A DNA stretch of 37,964 nucleotides from Burkholderia aenigmatica (GTDB lineage Bacteria > Pseudomonadota > Gammaproteobacteria > Burkholderiales > Burkholderiaceae), in the NCBI RefSeq assembly GCF_902499175.1, contig NZ_CABVQC010000082.1:1-37964 (forward strand). Reading direction: 5' to 3'. Shown piece by piece: positions 12,733-21,152 of the stretch. A program made the position numbers and the translations under genes. The notes beneath the pieces were generated by a model that saw only the letters and a program-made list of their open reading frames with translations, made no database searches and was not told the DNA's origin. The stretch's first letter is position 1. Every line of letters begins with the position of its first letter.

Positions 12733-13398
12733 ATGCGCCGCCCCGCTCATTTTCGTCTGCGGCTGACGCCGGCCGGGGTGTTCTGGATCGGCTACCTGCT
12801 GGCCCTGGTGGTCGGTGGCCTGCTGTGCGTCCGCAACGCAGCCGCCGCCGACATCCCTCCGGGCGCCCAGAAGCACCGCGCCGACCTGATCCGCAACGCC
12901 CGCGCCGTGTGGGGCCTCGACGCCCCGGTGGCCACGTTCGCCGGCCAGGTGCATGCGGAAAGCCGCTGGCGCCCGGACGCGATCAGCCCGGTCGGCGCGC
13001 AGGGCATCGCGCAGTTCATGCCGGCCACCGCCGACTGGATCGCCGACGCCTACCCGGCGCTGGCCGCCAGACAGCCCTTCAATCCGGGCTGGGGCCTGCG
13101 CGCCCTGGTGACCTACGACCGCCACCTGTGGGAGCGCATCAAGGCCGCCTCGGCGTGTGATCGCATGGCCATGACCCTGTCCGCCTACAACGGCGGCCTG
13201 GGCTGGGTGTGGCGCGACCAGAAGCTGGCCGCCGCGCAAGGGGCCGACAGCGCCCGCTGGTTCGATCAGGTCGAGCGTTACAACGCCGGGCGCCACGCGG
13301 CGGCCTTCCGGGAAAACCGGGGCTATCCGCGCCTGATCCTGCGCACCTTCGAGCCGCGCTATGTGGCCGCCGGCTGGGGCCAAGGGAGCTGCGCATGA
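12733..13398 (+). CDS. Endolysin, soluble lytic transglycosylase-like
   Basis: 221 aa from the ATG at 12733. An N-terminal hydrophobic stretch (residues 14-36, ending NAAAAD) is a signal peptide or signal-anchor (SAR) sequence, so export could be holin-independent. The SLT domain follows, with catalytic Glu76 in HAESRWRPDAISPVGAQGIAQFMPAT and the conserved LSAYNGGLGW near residue 155. It cleaves the glycan strands of peptidoglycan. It overlaps the next small gene by ATGA. A frame open far upstream is not used, because it overlaps the holin out of frame. Confidence 0.93.
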   Translation: MRRPAHFRLRLTPAGVFWIGYLLALVVGGLLCVRNAAAADIPPGAQKHRADLIRNARAVWGLDAPVATFAGQVHAESRWRPDAISPVGAQGIAQFMPATADWIADAYPALAARQPFNPGWGLRALVTYDRHLWERIKAASACDRMAMTLSAYNGGLGWVWRDQKLAAAQGADSARWFDQVERYNAGRHAAAFRENRGYPRLILRTFEPRYVAAGWGQGSCA

Positions 13399-13559
13399 TC
13401 CGCTACCTGCTCTCGCTGCTGGACTTCGTCCCGCGCTTCTCCTTCCCGCTCGGCTACGTCCCGGCGCCGCTGATCCGCCAGGGCCGCGTCTCCGGCGTCC
13501 GTTCCGCCAAGCGCCTGGCGAACAAGCGCCGCAACCAACGGAGGGCTCGCCATGCTTGA
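13395..13559 (+). CDS. Small basic hypothetical protein in the lysis cassette
   Basis: 54 aa, joined by ATGA to the endolysin and by an 8-nt overlap to the Rz gene. It has a hydrophobic start (MIRYLLSLLDFV), then PLGYVPAPLIRQGRVSGVRSAKR and a very basic tail (NKRRNQRRARHA). No function is recognised. Its strict coupling on both sides argues that it is real, perhaps a small membrane- or RNA-associated lysis accessory. Confidence 0.62.
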   Translation: MIRYLLSLLDFVPRFSFPLGYVPAPLIRQGRVSGVRSAKRLANKRRNQRRARHA

Positions 13560-14091
13560 CACCTCCATTGCGCGCCCGTGGCTTGCCCTCGCTTTCCTGG
13601 TCTGGACGCTGCTCGCGGCGATCGCTGGCTGGCAGACCGGACGCGAGCAAGAGCAAGACCGCTGCACGGCACAGGTCGCCACGCTCAAGGCCGACCAGGC
13701 CACCCAAGAGCGCCAGGCCGCACAGGCCGCGCTGGATCGCCTCCAGCAAGCCCAAGCGCGCGGCGACGCCCTACAGGCACGCCTGGCCGCCGAAGAGACC
13801 AACCGCCAAACCCAAGCTCAGGAGCATGCACGTGAAATCAAGCGCCTTACTACTGGCCGCCCTTGCCTCAACGCTGGCACTGTGCGGCTGCTCAACGAAC
13901 CCGCCATCGGCCTCCGCACTCCAGTCCTGCCCGCGCCCGCCAGCGGGGCTGCTGCAGCGGATGCCCCCGCTGCCAGCGATACCGACGTCGCTGGCTGGAT
14001 CGACGGTACCCGACACCAGTACGACGCCTGCCGCAGCCGACTCGACGCGCTGATCGACTGGCATGAGGAGGCCACCGATGGACATCGCTGA
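13552..14091 (+). CDS. Rz: Rz-like inner-membrane spanin
   Basis: 179 aa. The N-terminal transmembrane helix spans about residues 9-27 (WLALAFLVWTLLAAIAGW). A long charged coiled coil follows (about 30-100, REQEQDRCTAQVATLKADQATQERQ), then an Ala/Pro-rich periplasmic region with a conserved-type end (YDACRSRLDALIDW). Its partner Rz1 is encoded within it in the +1 frame. Spanins fuse inner and outer membranes at the last step of lysis. The ATG has CGGAGGG ahead of it. Confidence 0.9.
   Translation: MLDTSIARPWLALAFLVWTLLAAIAGWQTGREQEQDRCTAQVATLKADQATQERQAAQAALDRLQQAQARGDALQARLAAEETNRQTQAQEHAREIKRLTTGRPCLNAGTVRLLNEPAIGLRTPVLPAPASGAAAADAPAASDTDVAGWIDGTRHQYDACRSRLDALIDWHEEATDGHR
13826..14053 (+). 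CDS. Rz1: Rz1-like outer-membrane spanin lipoprotein, nested in Rz
   Basis: 75 aa, wholly inside Rz in another frame, as in lambda. It starts MHVKSSALLLAALAS and has a lipobox ending LCGC, with lipidation expected on Cys22. The mature part is rich in proline (NPPSAS, CPRPPAG, MPPLPAIP), as is usual for Rz1. GGAG lies 4-5 nt before the ATG; a GTG two codons later is an alternative. It would pair with the Rz C-terminus across the periplasm. Confidence 0.88.
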   Translation: MHVKSSALLLAALASTLALCGCSTNPPSASALQSCPRPPAGLLQRMPPLPAIPTSLAGSTVPDTSTTPAAADSTR

Positions 14092-14293
14092 CCAAGCCAG
14101 CGACCGCGAGATGGCCGACCGGGAATTCGCCCTCGCCGCGCGGCGCGCTGCCCGCCCGGCTGGGCGCTCGGCCTCGCACTGCCTCGACTGCGGCGAGCCG
14201 ATCCCGGAAGGGCGCCAGCAAGCCGTACCCGGTGTCACGCTCTGCGTGGAATGCCAGACCGTTCAAGAACATCAAGGGAGAACCCACGCATGA
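14078..14293 (+). CDS. TraR/DksA-type zinc-finger protein
   Basis: 71 aa from the ATG at 14078 with GAGGAGG 7 nt ahead. The C-terminal finger is CLDCGEPIPEGR...TLCVECQ, the C4 zinc motif of the DksA/TraR family, preceded by a single short helix (DREMADREFALAARRAA). Short phage members bind the RNA polymerase secondary channel and alter promoter choice in the manner of DksA-ppGpp. Lying in the late region, it may redirect polymerase during lytic growth; that is inference. It overlaps the next gene by ATGA. Confidence 0.88.
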   Translation: MDIADQASDREMADREFALAARRAARPAGRSASHCLDCGEPIPEGRQQAVPGVTLCVECQTVQEHQGRTHA

Positions 14294-14667
14294 CCGTACA
14301 AGTTGAGTTCTGGCAGCTGATCACGCTGCTGATCTCGTTCCTCGGCTTCCTCTTCGCCGCTGGGAAGCTGCTGCTGTCGCAGATCGACCGCCGGCTGAAC
14401 GACCGATTCGAGGCGATGGAAAACGCCCGCGAACAGGCCAGCCGGCACTGGGACGAGAAGTTCGGCACGGTGATCGATCAGAACCGCCGGGAGGTCGAAG
14501 GCTGGGCGGCCTTGGAGCGGGAATTCCTGCGCTTCCAGGCCGATCTGCCGCTGCAGTACGTCCGCCGCGAAGACTACGTCCGGGGCCAAAGCGTGATCGA
14601 GGCCAAGCTGGACGCCCTCTACAACAAGCTCGAAGTCGTTCAAATGAAGGGAGCCAACAATGGTTGA
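14290..14667 (+). CDS. Membrane-anchored coiled-coil protein
   Basis: 125 aa from the ATG at 14290. One transmembrane helix covers about residues 8-28 (ITLLISFLGFLFAAGKLLL). A long charged helix follows (LNDRFEAMENAREQASRHWDEKF), with a second coiled coil at the end (SVIEAKLDALYNKLEVV). Position before the gp26-like gene matches the Mu gp25 (DUF2730) slot. Function is unknown. The ATGA overlap with the DksA-like gene shows coupling. Confidence 0.75.
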   Translation: MTVQVEFWQLITLLISFLGFLFAAGKLLLSQIDRRLNDRFEAMENAREQASRHWDEKFGTVIDQNRREVEGWAALEREFLRFQADLPLQYVRREDYVRGQSVIEAKLDALYNKLEVVQMKGANNG

Positions 14668-14968
14668 CCAAGCCAAGGTCCGGCGCGAATCCATGCGCTG
14701 GAACATCCTGCTCACGCTCAACAACGCCCGCCCGATCGGTGCCTATGAGGAGCTGGTGCTTTCCACGATCCAGGCGATCTACCCGGACGCCACCGCGCTG
14801 GAGCTGCGGCGCGAGCTGGACTACCTGGCCGACCGCTCCCTGGTCGAGCTGAAGAAGGAGCCCAGCGGCCGCTGGTTCGCGGATGTCACCCGCTACGGCG
14901 TCGACATCGCCGAATACACCGTCGATTGCCAGCCTGGCATTGCCCGGCCGGTCAAGTATTGGGCCTGA
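14660..14968 (+). CDS. Mu gp26-like protein
   Basis: 102 aa. The pattern VRRESMRWNILLTLNNARPIGAYEELVLSTIQ and LRRELDYLADRSLVELKKEP looks like a winged-helix fold and matches the gp26 position just before the small terminase of Mu-like phages. Its exact role is unknown; a DNA-binding aid to packaging is plausible. The end GIARPVKYW is typical. It starts inside the end of the preceding gene. Confidence 0.82.
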   Translation: MVDQAKVRRESMRWNILLTLNNARPIGAYEELVLSTIQAIYPDATALELRRELDYLADRSLVELKKEPSGRWFADVTRYGVDIAEYTVDCQPGIARPVKYWA

Positions 14969-14970
14969 CC

Positions 14971-15483
14971 ATGCCGCCGCGCAGCAAGGTGGCCGGCATG
15001 CCGGCCGAGATCAAGGAATGGCTGGACCGGGCGCTCGCCGAGAACAACTTCAGCGACTACGAGCTGCTGGCCGAGGAGTTGAAGGCGCGCGGTTACGCCA
15101 TCAGCAAGAGCGCGCTGCACCGCTACGGCCAGGCGTTCGAGACCCGCTTGTCGGCGCTCAAGATGGCCAGCGAGCAGGCCCGCGCCGTGGTCGCGGCCGC
15201 GCCGGACGAGGAAGGCGCCGTCAACGAGGCCCTGATGCGCCTGGTGCAGGAGCACCTGTTCAAGCTGCTGATGGCCGAGGAAGGCGAGTTCGACCTGCCC
15301 AAGGTCGCCCGCGCCGTGGCCGAGCTGGGCCGAGCGACTGTCACGCAGAAGAAGTGGCAGGCCGAAGTCCGCGCCCGCGCTGAAGCTGCGGCTGCCGCCG
15401 TGGAGAAGATCGCCAAGAAGGGCGGCCTGTCGGCGGAATCCGTCGATCAGCTGCGCCGTGAAATCCTCGGGATCGCCGCATGA
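14971..15483 (+). CDS. Small terminase subunit, DUF3486 (Mu gp27-like)
   Basis: 170 aa from the ATG at 14971, 2 bp after the gp26-like gene. It begins MPPRSKVAGMPAEIKEWLDRAL and continues with an HTH-like segment (YELLAEELKARGYAISKSALHRYGQAF), diagnostic of DUF3486. Helical regions rich in Ala and Glu follow. It should recognise the phage end and deliver it to the large terminase for headful packaging of integrated copies. It overlaps the large terminase gene by ATGA. Confidence 0.92.
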   Translation: MPPRSKVAGMPAEIKEWLDRALAENNFSDYELLAEELKARGYAISKSALHRYGQAFETRLSALKMASEQARAVVAAAPDEEGAVNEALMRLVQEHLFKLLMAEEGEFDLPKVARAVAELGRATVTQKKWQAEVRARAEAAAAAVEKIAKKGGLSAESVDQLRREILGIAA

Positions 15484-17003
15484 CCACCATTCCCGCCCGT
15501 CTGCCCAACACCGCCACGGCCGAAGCACCGGCCGTGCTGATGGGCTATCAGCAACGATGGGTCGCCGACAAGTCGCCGCTCAAGGTGATCGAGAAGAGCC
15601 GCCGGACGGGCCTGACCTGGGGCGAGGCCGCCGACGACGTGCTGACCGCCGCCTCCAACCGGTCGGCCGGCGGGCAGAATGTCTACTACATCGCGTACAA
15701 CCAGGACATGACCATCGAGTACATCCAGGCGTGCGCGATGTGGGCTCGGGCCTTCAACCATGCCGCCTCGGAGATCGAGGAGGGCTTCTGGGAAGACGAC
15801 GACGCCGACAAGAACATCAAGACCTTCACGATCCGCTTCCCGGCCTCGGGCTTTCGTATCGTTGCTCTCACCAGCCGGCCCTCCAACCTGCGCGGCCGCC
15901 AGGGCACCATCGTGATCGACGAGGCCGCCTTCCACGACCAGCTCGACGAGCTGCTTAAGGCAGCGCTGGCCATGCTGATCTGGGGCGGCCGGGTGCGCGT
16001 CATCTCCACCCACAACGGCGTGGAGAACCCGTTCAACGAGCTGGTTGAAGACATCCGGGCCGGCAAGCGCAAGGGCACCGTGCATCGGGTGACCTTCCAG
16101 GAAGCAGTGGCCGATGGCCTGTACCGCCGCGTCTGCCTGCGCCTGGGCAAGGAATGGACGGCGGCCGAAGAGGCGGCCTGGATGGCCGACGTCTACGCCT
16201 TCTATGGCGACGGCGCCGAGGAGGAGCTGGACTGCGTGCCGGCCAACTCGGGCGGCGCCTGGCTGTCCCGCGCCCTGATCGAGTCGCGCATGTCGGCCGA
16301 CACGCCGGTGCTGCGCTGGGAATGCAAGGCCGGCTTCGAGCTGCTGCCCGACCACATCCGCGCCGCCGAGTGCCGCGACTGGCTGGAGGCCCACCTGGCG
16401 CCGCTGCTGGCCGCCCTGCCGGCGGAGGCCATCTCCTTCAACGGCGAGGACTTCGGCCGCAGCGGCGACCTGACCGTGCATGTGCCGCTGATCCAGACGC
16501 AGAACCTGGTGCGCCGGGTGCCCTTCCTGGTCGAGCTGCGCAACGTGCCCTTCCGCCAGCAGGAGCAGATCGCCTTCTACCTGATGGACCGCCTGCCGCG
16601 CTTCACCGGCGGCGCGTTCGATGCGCGGGGCAACGGCCAGTTCTTGGCCGAGGTGGCCATGCAGCGCTACGGCGCCAGCCGCATCCAGCAGGTGATGCTG
16701 TCCGAGGGCTGGTACCGGGAGCACATGCCGCCGGTCAAGGCCGCCCTCGAGGACGGCAACCTGGACGGCCTGCCGCGCGACGGGGACGTGCTGGCCGACC
16801 TGCGGGCGGTGCAGGTCATCAAGGGCGTGCCGCGCATCCCCGAGACCCGCACGACCGGCGAGGACAAGGGCAAGCGCCACGGTGACGCTGCCGTGGCGGT
16901 GGCGCTGGCCTACTTCGCCAGCCGCGAGATCAACAAAGGCCCGGTGACGGTGAAATCCCGCCGCCGTCGCACCGGCGCCAGAATCACCCAGGGGTATCAA
17001 TGA
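15480..17003 (+). CDS. Terminase large subunit (Mu gp28-like)
   Basis: 507 aa. The ATPase has an unusual Walker A (KSRRTGLT, about 39-46), Walker B IVIDE (144-148) and a coupling motif ISTHNG (175-180). The nuclease domain shows acidic residues in SFNGEDFGRSGD (about 324), GGAFDARG (about 381) and KRHGDAAVAVAL (about 468). It powers DNA translocation into the prohead and cuts host DNA outside the phage end. It is of full length for the gp28 family and joined to its neighbours by ATGA overlaps. Confidence 0.96.
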   Translation: MTTIPARLPNTATAEAPAVLMGYQQRWVADKSPLKVIEKSRRTGLTWGEAADDVLTAASNRSAGGQNVYYIAYNQDMTIEYIQACAMWARAFNHAASEIEEGFWEDDDADKNIKTFTIRFPASGFRIVALTSRPSNLRGRQGTIVIDEAAFHDQLDELLKAALAMLIWGGRVRVISTHNGVENPFNELVEDIRAGKRKGTVHRVTFQEAVADGLYRRVCLRLGKEWTAAEEAAWMADVYAFYGDGAEEELDCVPANSGGAWLSRALIESRMSADTPVLRWECKAGFELLPDHIRAAECRDWLEAHLAPLLAALPAEAISFNGEDFGRSGDLTVHVPLIQTQNLVRRVPFLVELRNVPFRQQEQIAFYLMDRLPRFTGGAFDARGNGQFLAEVAMQRYGASRIQQVMLSEGWYREHMPPVKAALEDGNLDGLPRDGDVLADLRAVQVIKGVPRIPETRTTGEDKGKRHGDAAVAVALAYFASREINKGPVTVKSRRRRTGARITQGYQ

Positions 17004-18466
17004 GAGCCAAAGGCATGTGGGTCAGCCCCACCGAGTTCGTCCAGTTCGGGGAGCCGAGCAAATCGCTGTCCGACCAGATCGCCACGCGCGGCCGCAGCAT
17101 CGACTTCTACGGGCTAGGCATGTACCTGCCCAACCCCGATCCGGTGCTCAAGGCGCTGGGCAAGGACATCAAGGTCTATCGCGAGCTGCGGGCCGATGCC
17201 CACGTGGGCGGCTGCATCCGGCGCCGCAAGGCAGCCGTGAAGGCCCTCGAATGGGGGCTGGATCGTGACAAGGCCAAGAGCCGCGTGGCCAAGTCGATCG
17301 AGGCCATCTTCGCCGACCTGGACCTGTCGCGGATCATCACCGAAATGCTGGACGCCGTGCTCTACGGCTACCAGCCGATGGAGGTGATGTGGGGCAAGGT
17401 CGGCGGCTACCTGGTGCCGGTCGATGTCGTCGGCAAGCCGGCCGACTGGTTCCTCTACTCGCCGGAGAACGAGCTGCGCTTCCGCTCTCGCCAGGCGCAG
17501 TTGCAGGGCGAGGAGCTGCCGCCGCGCAAGTTCCTGGTGCCGCGCCAGGACCCGAGCTATCACAACCCCTACGGCTTTGCTGATCTATCCATGTGCTTTT
17601 GGCCGACCACCTTCAAGAAGGGTGGCCTCAAGTTCTGGGTGCAGTTCACCGAGAAGTACGGCGCCCCCTGGGTGATCGGCAAGCATCCGCGCAGCGCCTC
17701 GGACGCCGAGACCAACCAGCTGCTCGACCGCCTGGAAGACATGGTCCAGGACGCCGTGGCGGTGATCCCGGACGATTCCAGCGTCGACATCAAGGAAGCC
17801 GCCGGCAAGACGGGCAGTACCGAGGTCTATGAACGGCTGCTGCACTTCTGCCGCTCCGAGGTGTCAATCGCGCTACTCGGCCAGAACCAGACCACCGAAG
17901 CCAACGCCAACCGCGCCTCGGCCCAGGCCGGGCTGGAGGTGACCCGCGACATCCGCGACGGCGACAAGGCCATCGTCCAGGAAGCCTTCAACACCCTGAT
18001 CCGCTGGGTGTGCGAGCTGAACTTCAACGACGGCGCCCGCCCGGTGTTCGAGATGTGGGAGCAACAGGAGGTCGACAAGGTGCTGGCCGAGCGCGACGAG
18101 AAGCTGGTGCGGGCCGGCGCCAAGCTGACTCCGGCCTACTTCAAGCGCGCCTACAGCCTGCAGGACGGCGATCTGGACGAAGCGGCCGAGCCCATCGCCC
18201 CGGCGGCCGAGTTCGCCGAGGGCGACGTGGCCCCCGACCAGGACGCCCTCGATGCCGCCCTTGACGCGCTGTCGGCCGACGCCATGAATGCGGACGCCCA
18301 GGCCATGCTGGCACCGTTACTGAAGCGGATCGCCAAGGGTGCCAAGCCCGACGAGCTGCTCGGCACGCTCGCCGATCTGTACCCGGAGATGGACGCCACC
18401 GGCCTGCAGGAACGCCTGGCGCGCATGATCTTCGTGGCCAACCTGTGGGGCCGGCTGCATGCCTAA
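17000..18466 (+). CDS. Portal protein, DUF935 (Mu gp29-like)
   Basis: 488 aa. The segment DAHVGGCIRRRKAAVKALEW, then ITEMLDAVLYGYQPMEVMW and FTEKYGAPWVIGKHP, is typical of the DUF935 Mu-type portal. Late in the protein come QNQTTEANANRASAQAGLEVTRDI and an acidic Ala-rich tail (about 390-440). It forms the dodecameric ring at the head vertex through which DNA passes. It overlaps gpF by 8 nt. Confidence 0.95.
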   Translation: MRAKGMWVSPTEFVQFGEPSKSLSDQIATRGRSIDFYGLGMYLPNPDPVLKALGKDIKVYRELRADAHVGGCIRRRKAAVKALEWGLDRDKAKSRVAKSIEAIFADLDLSRIITEMLDAVLYGYQPMEVMWGKVGGYLVPVDVVGKPADWFLYSPENELRFRSRQAQLQGEELPPRKFLVPRQDPSYHNPYGFADLSMCFWPTTFKKGGLKFWVQFTEKYGAPWVIGKHPRSASDAETNQLLDRLEDMVQDAVAVIPDDSSVDIKEAAGKTGSTEVYERLLHFCRSEVSIALLGQNQTTEANANRASAQAGLEVTRDIRDGDKAIVQEAFNTLIRWVCELNFNDGARPVFEMWEQQEVDKVLAERDEKLVRAGAKLTPAYFKRAYSLQDGDLDEAAEPIAPAAEFAEGDVAPDQDALDAALDALSADAMNADAQAMLAPLLKRIAKGAKPDELLGTLADLYPEMDATGLQERLARMIFVANLWGRLHA

Positions 18467-19292
18467 AGTGGATCTCGCCTACTGCATGACCCTGCCGCCC
18501 AGGAAGGCGGTCGAGTACCTGAAGAACAAGGGCTACGCGGTCACCTGGGACTGGGAAGAGCTGTGGCAAGAGGCCCAGGCCCAGGCGTTCACCGTGGCCA
18601 AGGCCACGCGCCTGGACATCCTGCAGGACATCCGCGAGGCGGTGGAAAAGGCCCTCACCGAAGGCAAGACCCTTGCATGGTTTGCAAAGGAGCTGACGCC
18701 GGTGCTCCAGGCCAAGGGCTGGTGGGGCAGGCAGGAACACGTCGACGGCGAGACGGGCGAGGTCAGCCAGGTGCAACTGGGCAGCCCCTGGCGCCTGCAG
18801 ACGATCTACCGCACCAACCTGCAAACCGCCTACATGGCCGGCCGCTTCCAGGAGCAGCTCGCCAACGCCGACGACCGCCCCTACTGGCAGTACGTGGCCA
18901 TCCTGGATGGGCGCACCCGGCCCAGCCACCGCGCCATGAACGGCAAGGTGTTCCGCTACGACGATCCGTTCTGGGGCTCGTTCTACCCGCCCAACGGCTG
19001 GGGCTGCCGGTGCCGCGTCGTGGCCCTTTCGGAAGACAACCTCACCAAGGGCGGCATCAAGGCGGATAGCTCGTCCGGCAAGCTCGGGAGCGCCATGAAG
19101 CTGGTCTCCGAGAAGACCGGCGAGATGCGCGAGGTGGCCACCTACCGCGCGACCGACCCGGTCACCCGCCGGGAGATCGTCTTCTCCCCGGACGTAGGCT
19201 GGAGCTACAACCCCGGCGCCGCCTCCTGGCAGCCCGACCCCAAGCGCTACACCGGCGACCTGGCCAAGCTCGCCAGGAAGGAACTGCCGTGA
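18459..19292 (+). CDS. Head morphogenesis protein F (Mu gp30, SPP1 gp7-like)
   Basis: 277 aa. The conserved core is IYRTNLQTAYMAGRF and DGRTRPSHRAMNGKVF followed by PPNGWGCRCRVVAL, the Mu F-like signature with its Cys pair. It is a minor head protein, possibly ejected with DNA or needed for assembly. The N-terminal part begins LPPRKAVEYLKNKGYAVTWDWEELWQ, typical of this subfamily. It overlaps gpG by ATGA. Confidence 0.94.
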   Translation: MPKVDLAYCMTLPPRKAVEYLKNKGYAVTWDWEELWQEAQAQAFTVAKATRLDILQDIREAVEKALTEGKTLAWFAKELTPVLQAKGWWGRQEHVDGETGEVSQVQLGSPWRLQTIYRTNLQTAYMAGRFQEQLANADDRPYWQYVAILDGRTRPSHRAMNGKVFRYDDPFWGSFYPPNGWGCRCRVVALSEDNLTKGGIKADSSSGKLGSAMKLVSEKTGEMREVATYRATDPVTRREIVFSPDVGWSYNPGAASWQPDPKRYTGDLAKLARKELP

Positions 19293-19816
19293 GCGACTTC
19301 GTCAGCATCACCGTCGACGACAGCCAGCTGCAGGCGGCGCTGCAGCGGCTGGAGCACGCGGGCGTCGATCTGAGCCCGGCCATGCGCAAGATCGCCCAGG
19401 CGCTCCACAAGGTCACCGAAGACAACTTCGCCGCCGAGGGCCGACCGAAATGGACGCCCCTGGCCGAGGCCACCAAGCACGCCCGCCTCGGCGGCAAGAA
19501 GACGTACAAGAAGAACGGCGAGCTGACGGCCGCAGCTCAACGCAGACAGGATGCCGGCTTCCGCATCCTGCAGCACACCGGCGATCTGGCTGGCAACATC
19601 AGCACCGACTACGACAGCACCCAGGCGGTGGTCGGCAGCAACAAGGAATACGCGGCCATCCACCAGTTCGGCGGGATGGCTGGGCGCGGCCGCAAGGTCG
19701 AGATTCCGGCCCGCCCGTATCTGCCGCTCACTACGGACGGCGACCTGCAGCCCGAGGCGCGCGAAGAGGTGCTCGATACCATCCTGCGGCACCTCAAACG
19801 GGCGGCTGGCGTCTAG
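19289..19816 (+). CDS. Virion morphogenesis protein G (Mu gp31-like)
   Basis: 175 aa. The second half, TGDLAGNISTDYDSTQAVVGSN, EYAAIHQFGG and RPYLPLTTDGD, is the usual signature of phage virion morphogenesis / gpG-S proteins. It probably acts in tail completion or head-tail joining. It is the last gene of the first late cluster; a 143-bp gap and then late promoter 2 follow. No terminator with a T run was found in that gap. Confidence 0.92.
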   Translation: MSDFVSITVDDSQLQAALQRLEHAGVDLSPAMRKIAQALHKVTEDNFAAEGRPKWTPLAEATKHARLGGKKTYKKNGELTAAAQRRQDAGFRILQHTGDLAGNISTDYDSTQAVVGSNKEYAAIHQFGGMAGRGRKVEIPARPYLPLTTDGDLQPEAREEVLDTILRHLKRAAGV

Positions 19817-19959
19817 CCGCTCTGGCAGCGTTCGGGGCGCTCGGGACGCGCAACGATAGTCCGACGCCCTGATCGGCGCGCCCTAAGGTTTTATAAAGGC
19901 TTGGTGCGCAGCATGCCGGCCCACTTCTCCCGCGCGTTTCCCGCCGAGGGGCCGGAATT

Positions 19960-20008
19960 GTAAAGTCGATTAAAAGACCGCCCCCCGCCCGCCGCCGATC
20001 ATGGCGGC
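19960..20008 (+). promoter_or_regulatory. Late promoter 2 (protease-capsid-tail operon)
   Basis: The element GTAAAGTCGATTAAAAGACC (19960-19979) shares its last 12 bases exactly with late promoter 1 except for one flanking position. It is followed by 17 bp, GATCAT (19997-20002), GGCGGC and the ATG of the protease at 20009. The distance from element to ATG (29 nt) is identical to promoters 1 and 4. The protease gene has no recognisable ribosome site, consistent with a leaderless transcript. A GCCGCC/GGCGGC inverted repeat brackets the -10. Confidence 0.75.
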
Positions 20009-21133
20009 ATGAACACGACCAAACACCTCCACATCTTCAAGCCCGGTCGCCAGACCGCGATGTCTGGTGTGACGCTGGAGTTTTCCGAATCCGATCTTGA
20101 GGCAAGCGCCCGCGCCTACGACCCGGCCAAGCACGAGGCGCCGATCGTCATCGGCCACCCCAAGCACGACGCCCCGGCCTACGGCTGGGTGAAGTCGCTG
20201 GCCGCCGGGGCCGATGGCCTCAACGCCGAGCCGCACCAGGTCGATGCGAACTTCGCCGAGCTGGTGGCCGCCGGCCGCTACAAGAAGATCAGCGCCAGCT
20301 TCTACCTGCCCGACGCCCCCAACAACCCGGTGCCCGGCGTCTATTACCTGCGCCACGTCGGCTTCCTTGGCGCCCAGCCCCCGGCGGTGAAGGGCCTCAA
20401 GGCCGTTGCCTTCGCAGACGACCCCGATAGCGATGTGGTCGAGTTCAGCGACTGGGGCATGGAGGCCAACGCCTCCCTCTGGCGCCGCCTGCGCGATTTT
20501 CTGCTGACCAAGTTCGGCCAGGAAACCGCCGACCAGGTGGTTCCTGACTGGCAGATCGAATCCATCCGCGAAGCCGCACGCCAGGACGACGACGCCCCGC
20601 GCACCGCCTTTGCCGATCCCATCGTTTCCCCGACCCACCCACCTCACGAGGAGAACCATGCAGTGACACCCGAGGAAAAGGCCGCACTGGAGGCCGAAAA
20701 CGCCCAGCTGAAACAGCGCCTGGCTGAAGCCGATGCGCGCGAGAAGGCGAGCACGGCCGCCAAGCGCCACGGCGACCACCTGGCCTATGCCGAGCAGCTC
20801 GTCGGCGAGGGCAAGCTCGCCCCGAAGCACAAGGAAGCCGTGGTCGCCTTCCTCGACTTCGCGGACGGCGAGACCGCCCTGGAGTTCGGCGAGGGGGATG
20901 CCAAGCAGCCGCTGGCCACCGCCTTCAAGTCCTTCCTGGGTGATCTGCCCAAGGTGGTCGAGTTCGGCGAAACCGCCACCAAGGACAAGGCCGGTCAGCA
21001 ATCCGGCGGCGACGCGGTGGACTACGGCGAGAACGTCGATCAGGACCGCCTCGCCCTCGATCGCAAGATTCGCCAGTACATGCAGGAGCACAAGGTGGAT
21101 TACGCCACCGCTGCCTCCTGCGTGATCAAGTAA
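20009..21133 (+). CDS. Prohead protease I with scaffold domain (Mu gpI/Z-like)
   Basis: 374 aa. The N-terminal protease shows VIGHPKHDAPAYGWV (catalytic His region, about 48-60) and KKISASFYLP (catalytic Ser region, about 92-100). After GFLGAQPPAVKGL the middle is a linker. From residue about 219 a coiled-coil scaffold begins (EEKAALEAENAQLKQRLAEADAR) and runs to the C-terminus. In Mu the I protein and the internally started Z scaffold share this arrangement. The protease matures the prohead and degrades the scaffold. No Shine-Dalgarno sequence precedes its ATG. Confidence 0.94.
   Translation: MNTTKHLHIFKPGRQTAMSGVTLEFSESDLEASARAYDPAKHEAPIVIGHPKHDAPAYGWVKSLAAGADGLNAEPHQVDANFAELVAAGRYKKISASFYLPDAPNNPVPGVYYLRHVGFLGAQPPAVKGLKAVAFADDPDSDVVEFSDWGMEANASLWRRLRDFLLTKFGQETADQVVPDWQIESIREAARQDDDAPRTAFADPIVSPTHPPHEENHAVTPEEKAALEAENAQLKQRLAEADAREKASTAAKRHGDHLAYAEQLVGEGKLAPKHKEAVVAFLDFADGETALEFGEGDAKQPLATAFKSFLGDLPKVVEFGETATKDKAGQQSGGDAVDYGENVDQDRLALDRKIRQYMQEHKVDYATAASCVIK
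20663..21133 (+). CDS. Internal in-frame scaffold protein (Mu gpZ-like)
   Basis: A GTG at 20663, in frame with the protease, has GAGGAG about 9 nt ahead and would give a 156-aa protein starting VTPEEKAALEAENAQ. It contains only the coiled-coil scaffold and the acidic C-terminus. Mu makes its scaffold Z from just such an internal start, so separate production is likely. An ATG near the same site is out of frame. Confidence 0.72.
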   Translation: MTPEEKAALEAENAQLKQRLAEADAREKASTAAKRHGDHLAYAEQLVGEGKLAPKHKEAVVAFLDFADGETALEFGEGDAKQPLATAFKSFLGDLPKVVEFGETATKDKAGQQSGGDAVDYGENVDQDRLALDRKIRQYMQEHKVDYATAASCVIK

Positions 21134-21152
21134 CCCAACCCAGGAGATTTCA

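Noticed and set aside
15447..17000. 517-codon leftward open frame opposite the large terminase
   Set aside because: It mirrors the terminase codons, has low-complexity Gly/His/Arg-rich translation and no ribosome site; a high-GC shadow frame.
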